This document shows positions 52,451 to 61,532 of a stretch of DNA of 64,000 nucleotides, in pieces. The position numbers were made by a program, and so were the translations under genes. Origin of the DNA: Sphingomonas sp. GC_Shp_5 (GTDB lineage Bacteria > Pseudomonadota > Alphaproteobacteria > Sphingomonadales > Sphingomonadaceae); assembly GCF_026540855.1 (NCBI RefSeq), contig NZ_JALNUP010000005.1, positions 1 through 64,000 on the forward strand, in the 5' to 3' direction. The notes beneath the pieces are model-generated. The model was not told where the DNA came from. It worked only from the letters and a program-made list of their open reading frames with translations, and did no database searches. Positions within the stretch are counted from its first letter, which is position 1. The number at the start of each line of letters is the position of its first letter.

Positions 52451-54145
52451 ATGCAGCAGACACTCGAAGCACCGATCGGCGATCCCTTCACGCCACCGCC
52501 ACGCGCCGACGATCCCTATGCCCGCACCGCGCAGGTGTTTCCGGTGCTCGAACCCGAGATGATCGCACGGATCGGTCGCTATGGCGACGAGGAAGCCCTC
52601 GCAGAAGGTGACACCTTGTTTTCGCGCGGTGATCGCGGCGCCGATTTCTTCCTGGTGCTCGACGGCGAGATCGGCATCTTCAACACCGACCAGGATCGCG
52701 GCGAAGACCGGTTGCTGACCACCCATCGTCACGGCCAGTTCACCGGCGAGCTCAACCATGTCAGCGCGCGCGCCTTGCTCGTCACCGCGCGGGCGCTTGG
52801 GGACGCGCGGGTGATCCGCGTTCATGCCGCCGATTTCCGCCGCATGCTCGCCGCCGAGCCCGACATCGCCGAGCTGGTGATCCGTGCCTTCATCCTGCGG
52901 CGGATGGGCTTCCTCCATCATGGCGAGGCGGGGATCACGCTGATCGGCGCGGCGGCACAGGGCGATACACTCCGGCTGGAACGGTTCGCGATCCGCAACG
53001 GCTATCCGCTGCGGCTGATCGACACGGCGACGGATCCCCAGGCCGCCGACCTGATGGTGCAGCTCAGGCTGGAGCCGCGCGACCTGCCGGCGGTGATCAC
53101 CCCCGATCGCGCCGTGCTGCGCAATCCCACCACGCCGGAGTTCGCCGACCGGCTGGGGCTGACCGAGCGGTTCGATCCCGATGACATTTGGGACGTCGCG
53201 GTGGTCGGCGCCGGCCCGTCCGGGTTGGCGGCGGCGACCTATGCCGCGTCCGAAGGGCTGAAGACGGTGGTGATCGAGGCGCTGGCGCCTGGTGGCCAGG
53301 CCGGCACCAGCAGCCGCATCGAGAATTACCTCGGTTTCCCTACCGGGATTTCCGGGCAGGCGCTCGCCGGCCGCGCGCAGGTGCAGGCGCAGAAGTTCGG
53401 CGCGCGGATTGCAGTATCGCGGATGGCGACGTCGCTCGATTGCTCGGCCGCGCCGCACCGGATCGAGCTCGAGGACGGGCAGGTGGTCCAGGCGCGCGCG
53501 GTGGTGGTCGCCTCGGGCGCGCGCTACCGCCGGCTGTCGGTGCCGGGTTATGACCAATATGAGGGCGCGGGCGTGCAATATGCCGCCACCGCGATGGAAG
53601 CCTCGCTGTGCCAGAACCAGCAGGTGGTGGTGGTGGGCGGCGGCAATTCCGCCGGCCAGGCCGCGGTGTTCCTGTCGCGCCACGCCGCCCATGTCCATGT
53701 GCTGGTGCGCAAGGCGGGGCTTGCCGAGACGATGTCCGATTATCTGGTGCAGCGGATCGCCTTGTCGCCGCAGATCACGCTGCATCCCTATAGCGAGATC
53801 ACCGCGCTTGCCGGCGACACGGTGTTGCGCGAGGTGACATGGCGCGACGTGCGCGGCGGCGAGACCACCACGGTAGCCGCAGGCAACCTGTTCGTGATGA
53901 TCGGTGCCGAGCCCAACACCATGTGGCTGCGCGAATGCCTGGATCTCGATGCGGCGGGCTTCGTGCTGACCGGCCGGGATGCCGACGGGCAGCCGCTCGA
54001 CTCGCCCTATGCGACCGCCAAACCGGGAATCTATGCGGTCGGCGATGTCCGCGCCGGTTCGGTCAAGCGGGTCGCCGCCGGCGTGGGCGAGGGATCGGTG
54101 GTGGTGCAGGCGATCCACCGCTTCCTCGAAGGAGAAGCGGTGTAG
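52451..54145 (+). CDS. cyclic-nucleotide-domain FAD oxidoreductase, thioredoxin reductase-like without CxxC
   Basis: A 564-residue two-domain protein. An N-terminal cyclic nucleotide-binding-like domain (about 30-150; GDTLFSRGDRGADFFLVLDG) is followed by a linker and a thioredoxin-reductase-like flavoprotein: FAD loop VVGAGPSGLAAATYAA (about 248), the NADPH loop VVGGGNSAGQAAVFLSRHA (about 395-410) and YAVGDVRAGSVKRVA near the end. Where thioredoxin reductases carry CATC, this protein reads GVQYAATAMEASLC (about 373-387), so the redox-active disulfide is absent. It therefore cannot work as a standard thioredoxin reductase. ATG 52451 is preceded by a GGGGACTAGGA stretch. Confidence 0.85.
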   Translation: MQQTLEAPIGDPFTPPPRADDPYARTAQVFPVLEPEMIARIGRYGDEEALAEGDTLFSRGDRGADFFLVLDGEIGIFNTDQDRGEDRLLTTHRHGQFTGELNHVSARALLVTARALGDARVIRVHAADFRRMLAAEPDIAELVIRAFILRRMGFLHHGEAGITLIGAAAQGDTLRLERFAIRNGYPLRLIDTATDPQAADLMVQLRLEPRDLPAVITPDRAVLRNPTTPEFADRLGLTERFDPDDIWDVAVVGAGPSGLAAATYAASEGLKTVVIEALAPGGQAGTSSRIENYLGFPTGISGQALAGRAQVQAQKFGARIAVSRMATSLDCSAAPHRIELEDGQVVQARAVVVASGARYRRLSVPGYDQYEGAGVQYAATAMEASLCQNQQVVVVGGGNSAGQAAVFLSRHAAHVHVLVRKAGLAETMSDYLVQRIALSPQITLHPYSEITALAGDTVLREVTWRDVRGGETTTVAAGNLFVMIGAEPNTMWLRECLDLDAAGFVLTGRDADGQPLDSPYATAKPGIYAVGDVRAGSVKRVAAGVGEGSVVVQAIHRFLEGEAV

Positions 54146-54176
54146 GGGTGCTGATGCGCGGTACCGGCTTGGCGGA

Positions 54177-54992
54177 TCAGCCGCGGGCGAAGTCTGCAGC
54201 GATCGCCACCTGTTCGTCGCTCGGCGTTACACCGGTGTAGAGCACGAACTGCTCGAGCGCCTGGAGCATCGCGACCTCGGCGCCGGTGATGCGCTGCTTG
54301 CCGGCTGCCGCGGCGGCGCGGAGGAACGGGGTTTCGGCGGGCAAAGCGACCACATCGAAGGCGATGGCGCAGGCCTCGATCGCGGCCGGGGGAAAGGCGA
54401 GCGCTTCGGCGTCGGCGCCGGCCATGCCAAGCGGGGTGACGTTGATTAGCAGCGGCGCCGTGAGGTCGCCGGGCTCGGCCTGCCAGGCAAAGCCATAGCT
54501 GTCCGCAAGTGCGCGACCCCTGCCCTCGTCGCGCGCGACGATCGTGCCGTGACGATGACCGCGATCGCGCAAGCCCGCGGCAACAGCCTTGGCCATGCCG
54601 CCCGACCCGCGCAGCACGAAGGCGGTGCCGGGATCGACGTCACCGCTGTCGAGCAGCGCGCGCACCGCGCTGTAATCGGTGTTGTAGCCGGTCAGCGTGC
54701 CGGCCTCGTTGACGATGGTGTTGACGCTGTCGATCGCCGCGGCGGAGCCGGCGAGCCCGTCGAGCAGCGGGATCACCGCTTCCTTGAACGGCATCGAGAT
54801 CGCGCAGCCGCGGATGCCGAGCGCGCGGATGCCGCCGATCGCGCCGGGCAGATCCTGCGTGGTGAACGCCTTGTAGACATAATCGAGCCCGAGCAGCTCG
54901 TAGAGGCGGTTGTGGAAGCGGGTGCCGAAGGTGCCGGGCCGCGCCGCAAGCGACATGCACAGCAGGGTGTCGCGGCTGATCGCGGGCTTCAT
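54177..54992 (-). CDS. SDH-L type shikimate 5-dehydrogenase-like protein
   Basis: A 271-residue AroE-fold NADP oxidoreductase of the HI0607/SDH-L subgroup. In place of the usual SxS shikimate-binding start it has LCMSLAARPGTFGTRFHNRLY. YKAFTTQDLPGAIGGIRALGIRGCAISMPFKEAV (catalytic Lys) and DSVNTIVNEAGTLTGYNTDYSAV, and VLRGSGGMAKAVAAGLRDRG (nucleotide loop), are in order. It may oxidise shikimate or quinate only weakly. GGAGG stands seven bases before ATG 54992. It lies downstream of an MHS-family transporter. Confidence 0.88.
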   Translation of the reverse strand: MKPAISRDTLLCMSLAARPGTFGTRFHNRLYELLGLDYVYKAFTTQDLPGAIGGIRALGIRGCAISMPFKEAVIPLLDGLAGSAAAIDSVNTIVNEAGTLTGYNTDYSAVRALLDSGDVDPGTAFVLRGSGGMAKAVAAGLRDRGHRHGTIVARDEGRGRALADSYGFAWQAEPGDLTAPLLINVTPLGMAGADAEALAFPPAAIEACAIAFDVVALPAETPFLRAAAAAGKQRITGAEVAMLQALEQFVLYTGVTPSDEQVAIAADFARG

Positions 54993-55019
54993 GACGGGCC
55001 TCCTTCGACGGCTGCTTGG

Positions 55020-55071
55020 CCATCCCGGGTCGAGCCCGGGATGGCGGGGGAGAGCCAACCACCCCTCCCCC
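55020..55071 (-). terminator. tandem hairpins after the MHS transporter gene
   Basis: CCATCCCGGG/CCCGGGATGG (55020-55029 with 55035-55044, 10-bp stem) and GGGGGAG/CTCCCCC (55046-55052 with 55065-55071) lie directly downstream of the transporter stop on the minus strand. The first type of stem recurs in many sphingomonad genomes as a dispersed repeat. Confidence 0.55.
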
Positions 55072-55078
55072 AGTCAGA

Positions 55079-56407
55079 TCAATCCAGCCGGCGGGCCAGT
55101 TCCTTGTTGAGGCCGAGCGCCACCAGCGTGCCGACCGCACCCGAGAGCAGGTACAAACCGGCCGCGACCAGCCCGAAGGTGTCGGCAAGCAGCAGCGCCG
55201 CGAGCGGCGCAAAGCCGGCGCCGAACAGCCAGGCAAGGTCCGAGGTCAGCGCCGCGCCGGTGTAGCGCGCGCCCTTGGGGAAATTGCTGGTGACCGCGCC
55301 CGACGATTGGCCGAACGACAGGCCGAGCAGGACGAAGCCAACGATCATGAACGCGAGCTCGCCCTTGTCGCCACCGTTGAGCAGCAGCGGCGCGACGAAG
55401 CCGAACACCGCAATGCCCGCGGCGGTGTAGCCGAGCAGCGAGCGGCGGCCGATCCGGTCGGCGAGCATCCCCGAGACGACGATCGCGCCGAGGCCGAACA
55501 GCGCGCCGACCATCTCGATCAGCAGGAAGCGGGTCGGGTCCTCGCGGGTGAACAGGTTGATCCACGACAGCGGGAACACCGTGACCATGTGGAACAGGGC
55601 AAAGCTGGCGAGCGGCGCGAAGGCACCGATCACGATGTTGCTCCACTGCGACTTGATCGTCGCGCCGACCGGCGACGGGGTCAGCTCGCGGGTCTTGAAC
55701 AGCTGGGTATATTCGGGCGTCACGACGATGCGCAGGCGGGCGAACAGCGCCACCACGTTGAGCGCGAAGGCGACGAAGAACGGGTAGCGCCAGCCCCAAT
55801 ACAGGAAGTCGGCCGGCGGCAGCAGGCCGTGAAAGAACGCGAACAGGCCGCTCGCGACAAGCAGGCCGAGCGGGGCGCCGAGCTGCGGCACCATCGCATA
55901 CCAGCCACGCTTGCCCTCGGGCGCGTTGAGCGCGAGCAGCGAGGCAAGGCCGTCCCACGCGCCGCCGAGCGCGAGGCCCTGGCCGATGCGCAGCAGCGCC
56001 AGCACCACCGCGGAGGCGTGGCCGATCTGGCCGTAGGTCGGCAGGAAGGCGAGCGACACGGTGGAGGTGCCGAGCAGGAACAGCGCGATCGTCAGCTTGG
56101 TGCCGCGGCCGTGCTTGCGATCGATCGCCATGAAGATCTGGGTGCCGATCGGGCGGGCGATGAACGCCAGCGGGAACAAGGCGAACGACCACAGCGTGCC
56201 GGTCACCCGATCGAGATAGGGGAACACCACCTGCGGGAACACCAGCACCGAGGCGATGGCGTAGACGAAGAAGTCGAAGAACTCGGACGTGCGACCGATG
56301 ATCACGCCGATCGCGATCTCGCCGGGACGGACGTCACGGTGGCCATCGGCATACATCGAGCGGACATCCTGCTCCGCCGTGGCGGACGAGGCGATGGCCT
56401 GGTTCAT
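55079..56407 (-). CDS. MFS transporter, metabolite:H+ symporter (MHS) type
   Basis: A 442-residue proton symporter with twelve membrane segments. The MHS-type signatures are IGVIIGRTSEFFDFFVYAIAS near the start and the loop GTQIFMAIDRKHGRGTKLTIALFLLG between helices 2 and 3; NAPEGKRGWYAMVPQLGAP and SGMLADRIGRRSLLG follow. Substrates of this group include shikimate, alpha-ketoglutarate and betaine. ATG 56407 has GGAGAA about 10 bases ahead. The dehydrogenase downstream suggests an aromatic or alicyclic acid substrate, as inference. Confidence 0.88.
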   Translation of the reverse strand: MNQAIASSATAEQDVRSMYADGHRDVRPGEIAIGVIIGRTSEFFDFFVYAIASVLVFPQVVFPYLDRVTGTLWSFALFPLAFIARPIGTQIFMAIDRKHGRGTKLTIALFLLGTSTVSLAFLPTYGQIGHASAVVLALLRIGQGLALGGAWDGLASLLALNAPEGKRGWYAMVPQLGAPLGLLVASGLFAFFHGLLPPADFLYWGWRYPFFVAFALNVVALFARLRIVVTPEYTQLFKTRELTPSPVGATIKSQWSNIVIGAFAPLASFALFHMVTVFPLSWINLFTREDPTRFLLIEMVGALFGLGAIVVSGMLADRIGRRSLLGYTAAGIAVFGFVAPLLLNGGDKGELAFMIVGFVLLGLSFGQSSGAVTSNFPKGARYTGAALTSDLAWLFGAGFAPLAALLLADTFGLVAAGLYLLSGAVGTLVALGLNKELARRLD

Positions 56408-56466
56408 AAAAACATACTTCTCCGATCGTTCCGCTTTGCCTCTAGAAGCGGTAGGAGGACGACGGG

Positions 56467-56485
56467 ATAGGACAAATTGTCCTAT
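56467..56485. promoter_or_regulatory. perfect 19-bp palindrome between the MHS transporter and cyoA
   Basis: ATAGGACAAATTGTCCTAT is perfectly symmetrical about its central base. It stands 60 bases before the transporter start and 36 before cyoA, in a 114-base divergent promoter region. It is therefore a strong candidate operator. No regulator gene adjoins it inside the window. Confidence 0.65.
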
Positions 56486-56521
56486 TTCGCACTTGCACAA
56501 CGGACCGTAGCTCGCCGCGAC

Positions 56522-57664
56522 ATGCCCCGATTCTTTGACCCTCGCCGCGCGCTCGCGGCAACCGCCCTGGCCGCCCCGCTGATGCTGGGCGGCTGCAACT
56601 GGGTGGTGATGAACCCAGCCGGCGACGTCGCCCGCCAGCAGGCCGACCTCATCCTGTGGTCGACCGCGCTGATGCTGCTGATCGTCATTCCCGTGCTGAT
56701 CATGACCGGGGTGTTCGCCTGGCGCTACCGCGCCGGCAACAAGGAAGCCGAGTATCAGCCCGACTGGGACCATTCCACTGGCCTCGAGCTGGTGATCTGG
56801 TCGATGCCGCTGCTGATCATCATCGCGCTCGGCGCGCTGACCTGGCTCGCGACCCACACGCTCGATCCCTATCGCCCGCTGTCGCGCACCGGCCCCGGCA
56901 AGCTCGTCGCCGCCGGCGTCAAGCCGCTCGAGGTCGATGTCGTCTCGCTCGACTGGAAGTGGCTGTTCATCTACCCCGAGCAGGGCATCGCCACCGTCAA
57001 TTCGCTGGTGCTGCCGGTGGATCGCCCGGTGCACTTCCGGATGTCGTCGTCGTCGGTGATGAACGCCTTCTACATCCCCGCGATGGCAGGGATGGTCTAC
57101 ACCATGCCCGGCATGGAGACGCAGCTGCATGCGGTGATCAACAAGGCCGGCCGTTATGAGGGTCTGTCGTCCAACTACAGCGGCGCCGGCTTCTCGGGCA
57201 TGCACTTCTGGACCGACGCGGTCGACGACGCCGGCTTCAACGCCTGGGTGGAGCGGGTGCGCGGCACCCCGGGTCGCCTCACCGCCGACGACTACCTCGA
57301 ATTGTCCAAGCCGAGCGAAAATGCGCCGGTGATCAACTACGCCACCGTCGAGCCGACGCTGTTCAAGAAGATCGTCGAGCAGTGCGTGCGCCCGGGCCAG
57401 ACCTGCATGAGCCAGACCATGGCGCATGACATGAAGGACATGGGCAGCCACGCGCCGGTCAACGACAGTGCGGTTCGCCCCGGCGAAGCCAAGGGTGCGA
57501 TTAACAAGACGCCCGCGGAAAAGGGCAGCAGCCCGCACCGCAACGCACCGCACGACCTTAACAACGCTCCCGGCAGCACCAATCCCGGCGACGCCGCCAA
57601 CCGCAACATGTCGAGCCTCGACCGTCCGGCCCTGCCCGGCACGGTCGCGACCGCCCGCTCGTAA
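56522..57664 (+). CDS. cyoA: quinol oxidase subunit II
   Basis: Subunit II of a bo3-type ubiquinol oxidase. From ATG 56522 it has 380 residues: signal with lipobox LGGC (lipoprotein), two membrane helices (about 42-62, 85-105) and a periplasmic cupredoxin domain. The CuA ligands of cytochrome oxidases are lacking, as expected for a quinol oxidase; instead MSSSSVMNAFYIPAMAGMVYTMPGMETQ is the family block. A low-complexity, Asn/Pro/His-rich tail of about 75 residues (about 305-380) is longer than in the E. coli protein. Confidence 0.95.
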   Translation: MPRFFDPRRALAATALAAPLMLGGCNWVVMNPAGDVARQQADLILWSTALMLLIVIPVLIMTGVFAWRYRAGNKEAEYQPDWDHSTGLELVIWSMPLLIIIALGALTWLATHTLDPYRPLSRTGPGKLVAAGVKPLEVDVVSLDWKWLFIYPEQGIATVNSLVLPVDRPVHFRMSSSSVMNAFYIPAMAGMVYTMPGMETQLHAVINKAGRYEGLSSNYSGAGFSGMHFWTDAVDDAGFNAWVERVRGTPGRLTADDYLELSKPSENAPVINYATVEPTLFKKIVEQCVRPGQTCMSQTMAHDMKDMGSHAPVNDSAVRPGEAKGAINKTPAEKGSSPHRNAPHDLNNAPGSTNPGDAANRNMSSLDRPALPGTVATARS

Positions 57665-57679
57665 GGGCCGAACCAGATC

Positions 57680-59680
57680 ATGTCCGATACCTTGCTAAAG
57701 ACCATCTTCGGGCGAATGACGCTCGAAAGCTTCCCGATCCACGAGCCGATCCTCATCGCCACCTTCGCCGGTGTCGCGGTGGGTGGCGTCGCGCTGCTCG
57801 GGCTGCTCACCTATTTCCGCGTTTGGGGCTATCTCTGGAAGGAATGGTTCACCAGCGTCGATCACAAGCGGATCGGCGCGATGTACATGGTGCTCGGCAT
57901 CGTCATGCTGTTGCGCGGCTTTGCCGACGCACTGATGATGCGCGCCCAGCAATCGATGGCGTTCGGTGACAACCAGGGCTTCCTGCCCGCGCATCACTAT
58001 GACCAGGTGTTCACCGCCCATGGCGTGATCATGATCTTTTTCGTGGCGATGCCGCTGGTCACCGGCCTGATGAACTTCGTGGTGCCGCTGCAGATCGGCG
58101 CACGCGACGTCTCCTTCCCGTTCCTCAACAACTTCAGCTTCTGGATGACGGTCGCCGGCGCGATGCTGGTGATGGCGAGCCTGTTCATCGGCGAGTTCGC
58201 GCGCACCGGCTGGCTGGCGATGGCTCCCCTCTCGGGGCTCGATTACTCGCCCGATGTGGGTGTCGACTATTACATCTGGGCGCTGCAGATCGCGGGCGTC
58301 GGCACGCTGCTGTCGGGCGTCAACCTGCTCGCCACCATCGTCAAGATGCGCGCGCCGGGCATGACCCTGATGAAGATGCCGATTTTCACCTGGGCCGCGC
58401 TCACCACCAACGTGCTGATCGTCGCCGCCTTCCCGATCCTCACCGCGGTGCTGGCGATGCTCAGCCTCGATCGGTACGTCGGCACCAACTTCTTCACCAA
58501 CACCCTTGGTGGCAACCCGATGATGTACACCAACATGATCTGGATCTGGGGCCATCCGGAAGTGTACATCCTGATCCTGCCGGCGTTCGGCGTGTTCTCG
58601 GAAGTCGTCTCCACCTTCTCCAGCAAGCGGCTCTTCGGCTATACGTCGATGGTCTACGCGCTGCTGGTGATCTGCATCCTCTCCTACCTCGTCTGGCTGC
58701 ACCACTTCTTCACCATGGGCTCGGGCGCGAGCGTGAACTCGTTCTTCGGGATCACGACGATGATCATCTCCATCCCCACGGGGGCGAAGATCTTCAACTG
58801 GCTGTTCACCATGTACAAGGGGCGGATTCGCTACGAGCTGCCGATGATGTGGGCCGTCGCCTTCATCTTCACCTTCGCGATCGGCGGCATGACCGGCGTG
58901 ATGCTCGCAGTGCCGCCAGCCGACTTCGTGCTCCACAACTCGCTGTTCCTCGTCGCGCACTTCCACAACGTGATCATCGGCGGCGTGGTGTTCGGCATGT
59001 TCGCCGGGATCAACTACTGGTTCCCCAAGGCGTTCGGCTTCAAGCTCGACAAGTTCTGGGGCACGATCAGCTTCTGGTGCTGGGTGGTCGGCTTCTGGGT
59101 CGCGTTCACGCCGCTCTACATCCTGGGCTTCATGGGGGTGACGCGCCGTCTGCGCCACTTCGACGATCCCAGCCTGCAGATCTGGTTCATCATCGCCGCG
59201 CTTGGCGCGTTGATCATCGCCGCCGGCATCGGTGCCTTCCTGATGCAGCTGTTCGTCAGCATCAAGAACCGCGACAAGCTCCGCGACTTCACCGGCGATC
59301 CCTGGGGCGGGCGCACGCTGGAATGGGCGACCTCGTCGCCGCCGCCGGCCTATAACTTCGCGTTCACGCCCATCGTCCACGATCTGGACGCCTGGGACGA
59401 CATGAAGCAGCGCGGCCACACCCGCCCGCTGGAAGGCTATCGCGCCATCCACATGCCGCGCAACACCGGCACCGGCGTGATCCTCGCCGGCCTGTCGATG
59501 GTGATCGGCATGGCGATGATCTGGTACATGTGGTGGCTCGCCATCCTCGGCTTCGTCGCGCTGCTCGTCGTCGCGATCGGCCACACCTTCAACTACGACC
59601 GCGATTTCTACATCCCGGCCGAGGAGGTGACCGACACCGAAAACCGTCGCACCGCCATGCTGGCAGCGGCAGGAGTCTGA
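57680..59680 (+). CDS. cyoB: quinol oxidase subunit I
   Basis: Catalytic subunit of the bo3-type quinol oxidase with low-spin heme, heme o3 and CuB. The 666 residues have about fifteen membrane helices: [52 protein letters not shown] (CuB ligand and cross-linked Tyr), HHFFTMG and [17 protein letters not shown] (heme ligands) in order. The longer N- and C-terminal extensions relative to ctaD are typical of CyoB. It is the second gene of cyoABCD. Confidence 0.97.
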   Translation: MSDTLLKTIFGRMTLESFPIHEPILIATFAGVAVGGVALLGLLTYFRVWGYLWKEWFTSVDHKRIGAMYMVLGIVMLLRGFADALMMRAQQSMAFGDNQGFLPAHHYDQVFTAHGVIMIFFVAMPLVTGLMNFVVPLQIGARDVSFPFLNNFSFWMTVAGAMLVMASLFIGEFARTGWLAMAPLSGLDYSPDVGVDYYIWALQIAGVGTLLSGVNLLATIVKMRAPGMTLMKMPIFTWAALTTNVLIVAAFPILTAVLAMLSLDRYVGTNFFTNTLGGNPMMYTNMIWIWGHPEVYILILPAFGVFSEVVSTFSSKRLFGYTSMVYALLVICILSYLVWLHHFFTMGSGASVNSFFGITTMIISIPTGAKIFNWLFTMYKGRIRYELPMMWAVAFIFTFAIGGMTGVMLAVPPADFVLHNSLFLVAHFHNVIIGGVVFGMFAGINYWFPKAFGFKLDKFWGTISFWCWVVGFWVAFTPLYILGFMGVTRRLRHFDDPSLQIWFIIAALGALIIAAGIGAFLMQLFVSIKNRDKLRDFTGDPWGGRTLEWATSSPPPAYNFAFTPIVHDLDAWDDMKQRGHTRPLEGYRAIHMPRNTGTGVILAGLSMVIGMAMIWYMWWLAILGFVALLVVAIGHTFNYDRDFYIPAEEVTDTENRRTAMLAAAGV

Positions 59681-59684
59681 CCCG

Positions 59685-60317
59685 ATGAGCGCCACTGCGA
59701 TCACGCCGCCCGGTGCCGAGGCACCGATGTTCTACGAACTCGACGAGCACCATCACGACGCCGGCGGCAGCACCATGCTGGGCTTCTGGCTGTACCTGAT
59801 GAGCGACTGCCTGATCTTCGCCATGCTGTTCGCAGCCTATGGCGTCTACGGCAGCAGCTACGCCGGCGGGCCTAATCCGAAGGAGATCTTCGAGCTGCCG
59901 CTGGTCGCGGTGAACACCGCGATGCTGCTGTTCTCGTCGATCACCTATGGCTTCGCGATGATCTCGGCCGACGAGGGCAAGGTCCGCTCGACGCAGGGCT
60001 GGCTCGCGATCACCGCGGTGTTCGGCCTGTGCTTCCTCGGCATCGAGCTCTACGAATTCTCCAACCTGATCCATGAGGGCGCCGGCCCGCAGCGCTCGGC
60101 GTTCCTGTCGTCCTTCTTCACCCTGGTCGCCACCCACGGGCTCCACGTCACCTTCGGCCTGATCTGGCTGACGACGCTGATGGTCCAGGTCGGCCGCAAG
60201 GGGCTGATCGACGCCAACAAGCGCCGGCTGCAGTGCCTGTCGTTGTTCTGGCATTTCCTCGACGTCATCTGGATCGGCGTCTTCACCGTCGTTTACCTGC
60301 TCGGAGTGCTGCGATGA
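59685..60317 (+). CDS. cyoC: quinol oxidase subunit III
   Basis: Subunit III of the bo3 quinol oxidase, 210 residues with five membrane helices. [26 protein letters not shown] (about 28-53), [40 protein letters not shown] (about 115-155) and the ending [19 protein letters not shown] are family blocks. Starts four bases after cyoB and overlaps cyoD by 4 bases. Confidence 0.96.
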   Translation: MSATAITPPGAEAPMFYELDEHHHDAGGSTMLGFWLYLMSDCLIFAMLFAAYGVYGSSYAGGPNPKEIFELPLVAVNTAMLLFSSITYGFAMISADEGKVRSTQGWLAITAVFGLCFLGIELYEFSNLIHEGAGPQRSAFLSSFFTLVATHGLHVTFGLIWLTTLMVQVGRKGLIDANKRRLQCLSLFWHFLDVIWIGVFTVVYLLGVLR

Positions 60318-60745
60318 GCGCTGATACACCTGCCGTCCATGGCACCCACATCCGCGACGACAGCAAGGCTGGCCACGGTCACGGGCACGACGATCACGCC
60401 CATGGCGACGGTCACGCTCATGGCAGCCGCAAGAGCTATCTGATTGGCTTCGGCCTGTCGGTGATCCTCACCGCCATCCCGTTCGGGCTGGTGATGAGCG
60501 GGGCGATCGCCAACCACACGCTCGCCGCCGGCATCTGCATGGCGTTCGCGCTGGTGCAGATCGTCGTCCACATGATCTACTTCCTGCACATGAACTCCAA
60601 GTCGGAGCAGGGCTGGACGCTGATGGCGCTGATCTTCACGATCATCATCGTCGTGATCGCGCTCAGCGGATCGCTGTGGGTGATGTACCACATGAACCAG
60701 AACATGATGCCGGGCTCGGTCGCCGCGACCGACAGCGGCATGTAG
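60314..60745 (+). CDS. cyoD: quinol oxidase subunit IV
   Basis: Small assembly subunit of the bo3 quinol oxidase, 143 residues. Three membrane helices (about 42-62, 70-90, 103-124) follow an unusually His/Asp-rich N-terminal segment ([18 protein letters not shown], about 19-37). This may bind metal or simply be a local composition bias. Blocks such as [24 protein letters not shown] are diagnostic. ATG 60314 overlaps the cyoC stop. Confidence 0.94.
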   Translation: MSADTPAVHGTHIRDDSKAGHGHGHDDHAHGDGHAHGSRKSYLIGFGLSVILTAIPFGLVMSGAIANHTLAAGICMAFALVQIVVHMIYFLHMNSKSEQGWTLMALIFTIIIVVIALSGSLWVMYHMNQNMMPGSVAATDSGM

Positions 60746-60767
60746 CCGACAGGCGAGGGTCGAGACG

Positions 60768-61457
60768 ATGGCGCGGAAACTGGCCGCGGCGCTCACCCTC
60801 GCCGTCTTTCTCCTGCTGGTCGCGCTCGGCGTCTGGCAGGTCCAGCGGCTCGGCTGGAAGCGGGCGCTGATCGCGCAGACCGAGCGCCGCCTTGCCGCGG
60901 CACCGGTCCCCGCTCCCGGGCCCGCCGCCTGGCCCCGCGTGACCCGCGACGACGTCTACACCCGGGTCACCGTGACCGGCCGTTATCGCACCGGCGCCGA
61001 CACCTTCACCCAGGCGGTGACCGAATTTGGCGGTGGCTTCTGGGTGATGACCCCGCTCGTCACCGATCGCTTCACCGTTCTCGTCAACCGCGGCTTCGTG
61101 CCGCCCGACCGGCGCAACGCGGTTGCCGCGCCCGCCGGGCCGGTGACCGTCACCGGGCTGTTGCGGATCACCGAGCCCAAAGGCGGTTTCCTGCGCAGCA
61201 ACGATCCCGCCGCCGGCCGCTGGTATTCGCGCGACGTGCCCGCGATCGCCGCGGCGCGCGGGCTGGGCCGGGTCGCGCCCTATTTCATCGATGCCGCCAG
61301 GGCGCCGGGCGCCACGGCCGATACCCTGCCCCGTGCAGGGCTGACGGTGGTGAGCTTCCCCAACAACCATCTCGTCTATGCGCTGACCTGGTTCGGCATG
61401 GCGGCGCTGCTCGCGTTCATGGCGCTGCGCGCGATCCGGACCCGGGCGAAGAATTAA
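60768..61457 (+). CDS. SURF1 family protein (second copy, quinol oxidase locus)
   Basis: A 229-residue SURF1 protein with helix about 5-22, the Trp/Gln end of it in LGVWQVQRLGWKRALIAQTERRL, a periplasmic domain (about 45-200), and the ending SFPNNHLVYALTWFGMAALLAF. It follows cyoD after 22 bases and so probably helps insert heme into the quinol oxidase. A separate SURF1 gene serves the aa3 operon. Confidence 0.92.
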   Translation: MARKLAAALTLAVFLLLVALGVWQVQRLGWKRALIAQTERRLAAAPVPAPGPAAWPRVTRDDVYTRVTVTGRYRTGADTFTQAVTEFGGGFWVMTPLVTDRFTVLVNRGFVPPDRRNAVAAPAGPVTVTGLLRITEPKGGFLRSNDPAAGRWYSRDVPAIAAARGLGRVAPYFIDAARAPGATADTLPRAGLTVVSFPNNHLVYALTWFGMAALLAFMALRAIRTRAKN

Positions 61458-61532
61458 CCCCGCCGGCCGATCATTCCGCGGCAAGGTGGTGGCGGGATGA
61501 CGCCGTGACGGCCTTGCTCTAAGAGCCCTCCG

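Noticed and set aside
57695-59704. Long antisense open frame over cyoB (about 670 codons)
   Set aside because: It is rich in His/Glu/Arg and mirrors the codons of a well-supported oxidase subunit; there is no start signal.
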